Below, in pieces: positions 56,346 to 64,000 of a stretch of 64,000 nucleotides of DNA. This stretch comes from Sepiola atlantica (Eukaryota > Mollusca > Cephalopoda > Sepiida > Sepiolidae), in NCBI GenBank assembly GCA_963556195.1, contig OY744532.1, forward strand, positions 107,500,583-107,564,582. The letters run 5' to 3'. The stretch's first letter is position 1; every line of letters starts with the position of its first letter. A program made the position numbers and the translations under genes. Below the pieces are notes generated by a model. It made no database searches. It was not told the origin of the DNA and was given only the letters and a program-made list of their open reading frames with translations.

Positions 56346-56884
56346 TATATCCCAACCACTCTACTTACTCGGCCAACGATATGCAAATAATAAAAATAGT
56401 CGTCCTTACTTATAGCAAAGAAAAAAAAATGTCTTCGAACTGCTTGAAAAAAGATACCCTTCCTCCCATCAAATTCCTTCTTCAAATAAGGTGACTCTCC
56501 TCCTACTAAAGTCATTTATAGCCTAGGCGAGCCAGGCCTTACCCGATATTTCCCAATGCCACCGACGAAAAAATAAGCACTTTTTTATTTATTTTATTTA
56601 TTTATTTATTTTTCTTACTCTTTTGGCCACTCGCATATTATTTTTCTCTAAATTCTAATATATGAATGTACTTAATTCTGTGTTTGACTTAAATGTGTTT
56701 AATTATTGATATATACTGTCTTATTTCCTGTCTATTGATTTCCCACTGAAGAAATTCTTGAAATTCCACGCTGGCCTGAAGTTTTGGATGTCTCTCTCTT
56801 ATTTCTCTTATTTGTACTTACTTGCGAAAGGGAAACCTATCTTCAACTTTCTGTTCCCTCAGCAGTGTAGTGAACTTTATCTAC

Positions 56885-56916
<32 letters not shown>

Positions 56917-57314
56917 GGAAGTCTTTTTTTTTACCTGTAGGGCTCGGAAATACCTGATTAGTACACGGGCGCAGGCTATTTTCCCTTGTCGGTGTGTTGG
57001 ACCCGTAAGACCTTGTCAGGCCATCCATCTAAGAGAAGGAAATCTCTGACAATAAAACCTTGCTACCAACTACTTACGCAGTGGCAGTAAACCGTTGGGG
57101 AGGGAGGCCTCCTTAGTCCTGATCGACAACCTTCCTAGAGTTGGAATCTCGAACAAAATATCCGGTTTGCAAACCTACAATTGCTTAAGAAGTAGATAGG
57201 TTCTGCCTATCGCCGGCCCTTGCACTCCTTCTTTGTCTATTAGTCAGGCACAGAGGTACCAGCGCTGGGACGCCTCAAAACACTCAGTGACTGGCCTTAT
57301 TTCCTTACTCGGAA
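56346..57314. other. 3' flank of the LTR element, unclassified, with microsatellites
   Basis: This stretch contains a TTTA-rich tract (about 56,582-56,612), an (AT)n microsatellite (56,885-56,916) and a more GC-rich block (56,940-57,300). No LTR repeat of this sequence is visible at the other end of the element, and no coding frame is convincing. It may be the element's 3' UTR, or a remnant of a different element. Confidence 0.45.
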
Positions 57315-57758
57315 TCAGGACAGATTGCTGACTATGCCTGTCACTCGTCCACGATTGAATTTGGTGGTACATCGACAGCCTGGTGGTTTCACCCAGACAT
57401 GATCTCCCACATCATATGGCCCGTCCATCTCCTCATTGTCAAGTGATTGCACAATGTCGATACCTTTTACCCGAATCTGGTACGTGTAGATGGCATTCGC
57501 GGGTGCGGTTGCCGGGGACATGCCATCCGTCGGCGTAACATTGTACCAGTATGTTGCTTCCACAACAGAACACTTCTTCCTGGCAGCAATCCTCTTTATT
57601 CTGCGGTGGCTTCTTTCCGCGATGCCATTGCCTGATGGTACGTAAGCGCATTGCAACAGCAATTGAACTCCCCATTCAAATAAAAACTGTCTTACTCGCT
57701 GGCTGCAAAATGCTGTCGAATAACGCTTGCCGAATCTTGGCGTGCAATTGGTTGCCAA
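57315..57758 (-). pseudogene. LTR-retrotransposon integrase core and C-terminal segment (broken)
   Basis: The 147-codon frame contains CAYVPSGNGIAERSH, the integrase segment holding the catalytic glutamate (E of GNGIAE), then YWYNVTP and a basic C-terminal part VWVKPPGCRCTTKFNRG. The position where the second catalytic aspartate is expected (before TAFCS) reads R-Y-S, so that residue appears lost. The frame ends early. It differs in frame from the upstream part of pol and from an intermediate piece at about 57,700-57,840 (GWEWISP region), so at least two frameshifts break the integrase. It cannot encode an active protein. Confidence 0.82.
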
Positions 57759-57838
57759 ACTGCAAAACGGGTTGGTCCACAGTCGATGAGAGTATGAAAG
57801 TGGTTGCCATTATAATGGGTGATATCCATTCCCACCCT

Positions 57839-59320
57839 TTAGCATGCGTCACTTGCTTCCAGTCGTCCTTTTTGCCACTGCACTGGTGCTGGGTCAATTG
57901 ACTGACACATTTCACAGTGCTTGATGACTTGTTTCACTTCTGATTTTGCCACACCTGGATTTACGCGCCTCACGAAATATAGGGTCCTCTTGACGCCTGG
58001 ATGTCCGCTCTGTCTGTGGATGTTTTCTATCTGCTGATTGCTCATCGTGCTCACTGTAGCAGCGCATGTTTGCTGAATGGGCTCGGCACCCACCTTTATT
58101 GCATCGTACCATTTGCGAGGCACTCGTGTCAGTTGGTCAGCAAGGTTAGCGTATGACGGGACCAATGTTACGCTGACTACCAGGCCATACTCGCAGACCA
58201 GACTCTTTAAAGTGTCTAACCTTCGTCTTATCAACATCTCACTTGCTGCCTTAGTGCGTATTCTTGCTTTCCCAGTCAGCGTGTCGGACACCCAGTGATA
58301 GACGCAAAGGGAGTCAGTATGCAAGTGCAACCTCTTTGCTTGCCACTGTAGTGCTAGGTTAACGCCCTTCATCACAGCATCTAACTCAGCAAGATTGATG
58401 TGCTGGGCGGTGTTTGCAGGCCGCAACCAACAGGCATCCTCCAACATGGCTCCATCCTTCTCCAACAGGACTCCATATGATAGTGAACTAGCGTCAACCC
58501 ATACATTCATTTCTTCTCCATTGACAGACCACTCTCCTCGAGCCGGGTTCTCGTGCGTCGTTCTCTCTGCAATCATTCGGGTGAGGAGGGCATCACTTGT
58601 TTGATCATCCCACCCTTTCGTTACCGCATTCGCCCTGCGTTTTACTACCCCCACTGCCACACGCAGCCAACCACACACTGGCAGGTGTCCCACAAGTTTT
58701 CCGCACAAGGAAAAAATAGTCCTTCTTGTGAGAACTTCAGGGATGCTGGAAATCACATTTCCTTGTCTCCATCGCAGGGTGCCATCATCCCCTCTGACTT
58801 CGAGGCCAAGTACACGTGCTCCGTCTCTAAGCCGCTTTGGGTCTTTGCACGTTAGGCCAAACTCTGACAATTTTGCGTGGATGTGCATTGCCGACTTGAC
58901 ATCTTCATTGATGTAAATGTCATCAAGGTACGCCGATGTTGCCTTTTCGACGGTCTCTTCCTGGGATAACACAGCACTAACGATAGTTTTCATGATCTGC
59001 GGTGCCACATTCAACCCAAAACCAAGTCTGGTTAGGCAGTATCTCTTGCCGTGAAATACCACCGTCTGGAATGGCCATAAAGTTTTGTCGACCCTCACCT
59101 GCAGATAGGCCTTCCTCAGATCGAGCAAAGATACATTCGATCCTTTCTGGCGCCATTCCCGTAACTTGCTTGCACATACATCGGCATCAGCCGTGTAAGC
59201 CTCAATATATTGATTGAGCTCACGGTAGTCCATGACTGGTCGCACATCTTGTCTGGGGAGCAGAGCGGCGCTAACATCTTGTCCCCTGACTCGTTTCCTG
59301 AACAGCTTGAGGCCATGTGT
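57839..59320 (-). pseudogene. LTR-retrotransposon pol: RT, RNase H and integrase zinc domain
   Basis: This is the longest open frame of the element. In order it shows RPVMDYREL and SLLDLRKAYLQV (RT palm), YLDD (RT active site), an RNase H domain with VDASS, NLAELDAV and HTDSLC (acidic residues D, E, D present), and an H-x3-H ... C-x2-C zinc motif (HRQSGH ... CEMC) at the integrase N-terminus. The frame can be read back past 59,245 to about 59,320, but the protease and the RT fingers are absent. Only a few dozen codons separate it from the gag zinc knuckle, so a deletion of several hundred base pairs is inferred. It stops at the start of the integrase core. Confidence 0.85.
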
Positions 59321-59981
59321 CCGATCCCGCCACAGTCTTCCCCAGTCTTCTATTCATGCAATTCCTTGCAATGTGACCACTTTGCCCACAACGGAAACAA
59401 TTTACATTGGCATGCGAGTCCGTCCTCTGTGAATTTTTAAGCACTCTCAGGGCCGACTGCTCATCAAGTTCCATTTCATCCCTGATGATAGCACGGACGC
59501 GCTCAAGTAGCTGTTCTATCGGTGTCGCTTCTATGCTTACGGATGCCCTCAGGAGTTGCTTCACTCAAACAGGGAGTCCGGCCACAAATGCGTACACGAA
59601 AATCTGTTCAGGTAACCCTCCAAACAGAACGGCCAGCTTTTTCAATGCAGCAAAGAAGACATCAACTGTTACATCTGCCAATAGTTTCCGGGTAGTAAAA
59701 CGTTCGTATGCTGTGCAGGGGTCTATCGCAAAAGCTTTGTAGAGCACAGCCTTCGTCTGCTCAACATTGGCCTTATCATTCTCGCTTAGCTGCTGGTAAA
59801 CATCTAGAGCGCCTCCTGTTAGTCGAAGGGGAATAACCAACTCGACCTGCTTGACCCCAAATAAACGACAGGTTAGCTCCACTCTCTCAACCCAGTCCAC
59901 CACAGACGTAGATCGGTCAAACTCAGGGATGAGTTTTAGGTCGAACTTAGCATCCGCTATTATGTCACGAATAAACAGCAC
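59271..59981 (-). pseudogene. LTR-retrotransposon gag with CCHC zinc knuckle (nonsense-broken)
   Basis: Two pieces lie in the same frame: 59,565-59,981 and 59,271-59,564, separated only by an in-frame TGA. The first has the helical gag features (FDRSTSVVDWVERVELTCRL, then a PLRLTGGALDVYQQL-type segment). The second ends with CFRCGQSGHIARNC, a C-x2-C-x4-H-x4-C nucleic-acid-binding knuckle. No ATG was used to set the start. The piece upstream (59,982-60,207) has no matching domain. Confidence 0.8.
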
Positions 59982-60207
59982 ACAAAAGCCGAAATAGCTT
60001 GTAACAGTGGCTTGTGTTCCTTTTTCTTCCGGGCAACACGTTTTTCCTTCTTTTAACCGTATTATCCAATTGCATGCGAACTTCGAGACGTTCTCTACTC
60101 AACTGCCATCGACCCAAAAAACACCGCCTTTTATTTAGCCTTCTTTGCCTGATTTGCATAATGCAACCCTCGGTCTCTTTTTCCTGCTTGATGGCTGCTA
60201 CACTCAC
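59982..60207. other. 5' flank of the LTR element
   Basis: There are about 226 bp between gag and the resumed minisatellite. No LTR copy, primer-binding site or coding domain was recognised. Confidence 0.4.
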
Positions 60208-60603
60208 TCTAACCCTCGATTCGGTAAACAACTTCAAACCCTAACACTAGATACAGCAAACAACTTACAACCCTAACCCTAACCCTCGATTCAGCAAACA
60301 ACTTCAAAACTTAACCCAAATCCCCCATTCAACAAACAAATTCAAACCCTACCCCTCGATTCAGCAAAAAACTTCAAACCTTTACACTCTATTCACCAAA
60401 CAACTTCAAACCTTTACCCTCGATTCACAAAACAACTTCAAACCCGAACCCTCGATTCAGCAAACAATTTCAAAACGTAACCCTAATCGTCGATTCAGCA
60501 AACAACTTTTAACCCTAACCCTTACCCTAGATTCAGTAAACGACTTACAACATTACCCCTACCTCCTGAATCAGCAAACAACTTCAAACCCTAACCCTAA
60601 ATT
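60208..60603. repeat. Telomere-motif minisatellite, degenerate second block
   Basis: This is the same repeat as the main block (CGATTCAGCAAACAACTT with CTAACCCTAACCCT) but clearly more diverged: AACTTCAAACC spacers, broken hexamers such as CTTTACCCT and CGTAACCC, and spacer changes. It resumes directly after the LTR element and is cut by the hAT element. Confidence 0.92.
60596..60603. repeat. Left 8-bp target-site duplication (CCTAAATT)
   Basis: This is identical to CCTAAATT at 62,979-62,986, immediately outside the terminal inverted repeats. Eight base pairs is the hAT target-duplication length, and the sequence itself belongs to the minisatellite. Confidence 0.93.
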
Positions 60604-60694
60604 CAGTGGCGTAGCTAGACCTTTTGCCGCCCGGGGCGGTAGTAAAATTTGCCGCCGCACCCCCCCCCCCCGGCATTTGGGTGCCCGGAAAATT

Positions 60695-60739
60695 CGTCCA
60701 TGGATAATTCGCCCATGGATAATTCGTCCATGGAAAATT
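60695..60739. repeat. 15-bp tandem repeat inside the hAT element, three copies
   Basis: CGTCCATGGATAATT, CGCCCATGGATAATT and CGTCCATGGAAAATT lie end to end. Related GGAAAATTCG-type motifs occur at 63,666-63,740, outside the element. Confidence 0.9.
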
Positions 60740-61370
60740 TTTTGCTAGGTAGGAAAACTGGTCCATTATTATTAAGTTAACATTATTCTTAATTTTCATA
60801 CCTTGCGAAAATTAGTTCTACGGTATCTAATTTTCCTAAATTCAATTAAATTAAAATTAAAATATGAAAACTGATTTTTAATATTTTTTATTCATTTGAG
60901 ATTTTATCTGTTTTCCTTTTGTTTTAAGTAGATGGTGGGGGTTGCCCGGGGTGATTTTGTCCGATCCCCCAGCTAGCAATTGTAAAGTTTACAAGGAGTT
61001 ATAAAAAGTATGCTACAAAAACAAACGTTTGGACAGTAATAAAATTAATGAATTCAAACTTTCGCATCTAATGTTATTTCCTCTTTGATGTCGGTGTATA
61101 TACACCCAAATATCCAACTTTCTTTTCGCACCTATTCGATAAAAATTTATATGAAAGTTCCCCTTTAAGTATGAAATCTTTCTGAGGTCATTTTGTTTTT
61201 TTGGTGCTTGGCCGAAGCCTAGGCTTGGCCCTATCCTGTTAGGTCAGCCGGTCACTGAGTATATCTCCAGAAATAATTAATGCTTGCATTTTTTAAACTT
61301 AGTGATTGAAATGAATTAAAGCAATTTATTCTCAATTAATGGAAATTTTGTTCAAGAATTAAAACCAGCC

Positions 61371-61538
61371 ATATATATATATATATATATATACATATAT
61401 ATGTATGTATATATGCATATTTATATATGTGTATGTGTGTGTATATATGTATATATGCACGTATGTATGTATATATGTATATGTATGTATAAATATATGT
61501 GTATATGCACATATATATGTATATATGCACATATATAG
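61371..61538. repeat. TA/TATG/TATATGCACA microsatellite
   Basis: This is a compound simple repeat inside the hAT element. It produces Y/I-rich open frames on the minus strand (61,336-61,663) that are not genes. Confidence 0.95.
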
Positions 61539-61892
61539 TTATAAAATAAATACGTATTTATTATAATGCTCCCATAATGTTGAGCATAATGAGAGCCGAA
61601 AATGGCAAACGGCCGTAAGCGAATATAGCAATGGTCTTGTTTAAAATTAGATCTTGTGTACAATTAGAGCTGAGGTCGGTTTGGCAACGACTGCCGATTG
61701 TTCCTATTTACTTGCCTCTCCACGAGGGCAGAGTTAGACACAAGGCCGGTTTTTAATGTGGGGAAAATCCAGCTCCACAAAAAGGGGCACTCTGGATAGG
61801 AACAAAAATAAAAATTCTCAGTCATGAACGATTTCCCCATACTGACCGACGACAGAAAAGGAGAAGTGTATCATTAGAACAGATACTACACT

Positions 61893-62411
61893 GTGATATC
61901 AGCCCAAAGGCTGCTAATTGTTGTTAAAATATCTTGCAGATTTCAACAAGTTCACAATCTTGCAAATAAATACGCTTTTCTTATACCGTCAAATCTGCTT
62001 GATGATAATTATGATTGTCAGCTTGGTGGATTTGACGAAGATATAGAAAAAGAGAAATTCTTTGCTGAAAAGAAGAGGTTACAGTATGTTGTAAAAGCTT
62101 CAGAAAAAGACAAAATCGATGGACCTCTTGAACTTTTGAACTTTATACAAAGATACCAACTTGGGGATTCCGTCCCTAATATTGTGATCTTGCTGAGAAT
62201 TTTCCTCACCAGAGCTATTAGCGTTGCTAGCTGTGAGCGCTCTTTCTCAAAACTGAAGCTCATAAAAAACTACCTTAGATCAGCAATGAGCCAGACAAGA
62301 CTTACAGACTTGGCAATCCTCTCAATAGAGAGGGAACTTGTCGAGGAAGTGAATTTTGATAGAGTCATTGATAACTTTGCCGAAAAAAAGGCGCGAAAAA
62401 TCTGTTTGTAA
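61893..62411 (+). pseudogene. hAT transposase, C-terminal dimerisation domain fragment
   Basis: The 172-codon frame starts at a GTG only because upstream stops limit it; no true start is evident. Its second half reads VPNIVILLRIFLTRAISVAS, CERSFSKLKLIKNYLRSAMS, QTRLTDLAILSIE. This is the hAT C-terminal dimerisation region, with the hallmark S-x-A-x-C-E-R-S-F-S-x-L-K-x-I-K-x-x-L-R-x-x-M and R-L-x-x-L-A-x-L-S-I-E, as in ZMYM1-like and domesticated hAT proteins. The BED finger and RNase H-like catalytic core are absent. TTGCAG at 61,934-61,939 could be an intron acceptor, so the frame before it may be intronic. An active transposase is unlikely. Confidence 0.88.
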
Positions 62412-62978
62412 ATTTTCAACCGACTTGATGCCTTGCGACAGTTCTCTCACAAAAAATAAATTTATAGCCTTATTTGCCATTCATAAATACATTTGTTTAA
62501 AATATATTAAAACTATTTTTAAAAGAGTTGAAACGTTATTAACAACAACAAATTTCTGAAAACCGAACGATTACACACACGGATTTAAAAAAGCACCGAT
62601 ACAAGACGTTTTTTCTCTTCGGAGGGCTCGCCCTCTTAATAATAACATTATGAAGACAAAGAAAAGAAAACTACATCGGACTATTCTCTCCTTGATACAT
62701 CCATGTTATTTGGCGAAAATTCGGACTTTAACAACAACGACAAAAAAGTAAATAAAAATGATTTTATCATTTCATAACATTTTCAGGTTTTCAAATGTTC
62801 TCATTTAAATTTATTATTATATAAAATTATAGTATAAAATTTCATATTTTTTGTTAACTTTTGTTTTTTTTAATTTTTTTCTCTACTTTCTATTTTTACC
62901 CTCTCAAAATTCCGCCCCCTCAGGTGTGCCGCCCGGGGCGGCCCGCCCCCCTCCCCCCCCCCCCTAGCTACGCCAGTG

Positions 62979-63445
62979 CCTAAATTCAAAAAACACCTTC
63001 AAACCCTAACTCTTACCCTCGATTCAGCAAACAACTCCAAAAATTAACCCTCGATTCAGCAAACAATTTCAAACCCGAGCCAAAACCCTCGATTCAGCAG
63101 ACAACTTCAAACCTTAACCCTAACCCTAGATTCAGCAAAACACTTCAAAACGTAACCCTAATCGTCGATTCAGCAAACAACTTCTAATCTTAACCGTCGA
63201 TTCAGCAAACAACTTAAAACACTAACCGTCGATTCAGTAAATAACTTCAAACATTAACCCTACCTCCTGAATCAGCAAACAACTTCAAACCCTAACCCTC
63301 GATTCAGCAAATAACTTAATCCCTAACCCTAAAATACGATTCGGCAAACAACTTCGAACCCTAACCCTAACCCTTGATTTAGAAAATAACTTATCATCTA
63401 TTCAGCAAAATACTTAAAACCCTAACCCTCGATTCAACAAACAAC

Positions 63446-63447
<2 letters not shown>
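62979..63447. repeat. Telomere-motif minisatellite, degenerate third block
   Basis: This block starts with the right CCTAAATT target copy and continues as decayed CGATTCAGCAAACAACTT/CTAACCCT units to about 63,447, where an (AT)n run takes over. Its divergence is like that of the block left of the hAT element, which fits a single array split by the insertion. Confidence 0.9.
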
Positions 63448-63480
<33 letters not shown>

Positions 63481-64000
63481 AAGTTTTCTAGAGTACAGTC
63501 TACCCTACTATTTAATTCATATAACTTTCGGGGGGATATATGTGGATTCATACCGTTCCTAAGTGTATTAGTGAAAGTTATGTTGTTTTTCTTCTCTTAG
63601 ACTAGATAGTCTGCTTGACTGGATAGAAGTATGTATGTATAATACACAATTTAGGAAAACTTTGCATGGAAAATTCGTCAATGAAAAATTCGGCAACGGA
63701 AAACTCGGCAATTTTGTCCAAGTAGGAAAATTCGGCAATTATCGAATAAATATCGATTGAAAATAGATTTTAGAACCGTTTTTACAGGAGATATACTTGT
63801 AAATACGGGGCTAACCCCTCCCCAGTGAAGAATATTTTTTATATTATTTTTTTGGTATTTGTGCAGTTTACGAACCGGGCTATTTTATAGATAAGATTTT
63901 CAAGTTGAATTACATTTTTACGATATCTTTTGTTTATTAAATTGTTAGGTGAAAGTACAGAATAGTTAACAAAGCCCCCCCTCACTCCATGTTAAGAATG
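63448..64000. other. AT-rich non-coding right end
   Basis: An (AT)n microsatellite at 63,448-63,476 is followed by AT-rich sequence with a degenerate GGAAAATTCGGCAA-type repeat (63,666-63,740). No gene is recognised. It may be intron of the chitin-deacetylase gene or another transposon remnant. Confidence 0.5.

Larger units (their letters stand above)
56346..60207 (-). mobile_element. Decayed LTR retrotransposon interrupting the telomere-like array
   Basis: A 3.86-kb block sits between repeat units ending at about 56,345 and resuming at about 60,208. On the minus strand it carries, in order, gag with a zinc knuckle, reverse transcriptase, RNase H, the integrase zinc-binding domain and the integrase core. 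That is the order of Ty3/Gypsy-like elements. The protease and RT N-terminus are missing, there are frameshifts and a nonsense codon, and no matching LTRs were found at the ends. No clear target duplication was seen. The clade is uncertain. Confidence 0.8.
60604..62978 (+). mobile_element. hAT DNA transposon, 2,375 bp, complete ends, internally reduced
   Basis: The left terminus CAGTGGCGTAGCTAG (60,604-60,618) and right terminus CTAGCTACGCCAGTG (62,964-62,978) are inverted repeats with one mismatch. They are flanked by a perfect 8-bp duplication. A palindrome GCCGCCCGGGGCGG occurs near both ends (60,626-60,639 and 62,928-62,941). The interior holds only the C-terminal transposase part, a 15-bp tandem repeat and a (TA)/(TATG) microsatellite. 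It is therefore probably a non-autonomous derivative that needed a full transposase elsewhere. Confidence 0.93.

Noticed and set aside
57447..59742. Plus-strand open frames across the retroelement
   Set aside because: They are antisense shadows of the gag-pol frames, which carry the recognisable domains.
60584..60799. Minus-strand frame with PWTNYPWANYPWTNFP repeats
   Set aside because: It arises from the 15-bp tandem repeat at the left end of the hAT element and crosses the terminal repeat and target site.
61336..61663. Minus-strand frames rich in I, Y and H
   Set aside because: Translation of a TA/TATG microsatellite.

Overview
This is eukaryotic, metazoan DNA. The window has spliced exons with GT/AG borders, AATAAA-type signals, several classes of animal transposable elements, and a repeat carrying the metazoan telomere motif TTAGGG (read as CCCTAA on the + strand). 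The species cannot be named from the sequence. An AT-rich invertebrate fits best. The RTE-like 3' tail ending in a GAT run at 45.3 kb resembles repeats I associate with molluscs and other lophotrochozoans, but this is a weak hint.

Layout. 1-40,323 is one uninterrupted satellite array, all in one orientation, with an 86-bp unit and an 83-bp variant. It has several layers of higher-order repeats and internal kilobase-scale duplications, and it runs off the left edge. About 40,400-43,190 is an unrelated 32-bp minisatellite. 43,350-46,086 holds the last three coding exons (+ strand) of a long-chain acyl-CoA synthetase (ACSL) gene. Its last intron contains a 21-bp minisatellite and three non-LTR retrotransposon 3' fragments. 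46,196-47,200 is a fold-back repeat element. 48,040-48,277 is a tRNA-derived SINE remnant that runs into a 20/40-bp minisatellite (48,270-49,093). 49,267-50,222 is the terminal exon (- strand) of a chitin deacetylase-like CE4 enzyme. 50,311-63,447 is a minisatellite of 32-bp units, each with about two telomeric hexamers. It is split by a decayed LTR retrotransposon (56,346-60,207) and by a hAT DNA transposon with an 8-bp target duplication (60,604-62,978). 63,448-64,000 is AT-rich and non-coding.

Reading the parts together. The only two host genes are convergent, with about 3.2 kb between their stop codons. Both are present only as their 3' ends, and in each case the next intron runs straight into a tandem array. 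If the assembly is right, the 40-kb satellite lies in or next to an ACSL intron, and the telomere-like array with its nested transposons lies in a chitin-deacetylase intron. The alternative is that the satellite/gene junction is an assembly join. No CRISPR array, rRNA gene, intact tRNA gene or bacterial operon was seen.
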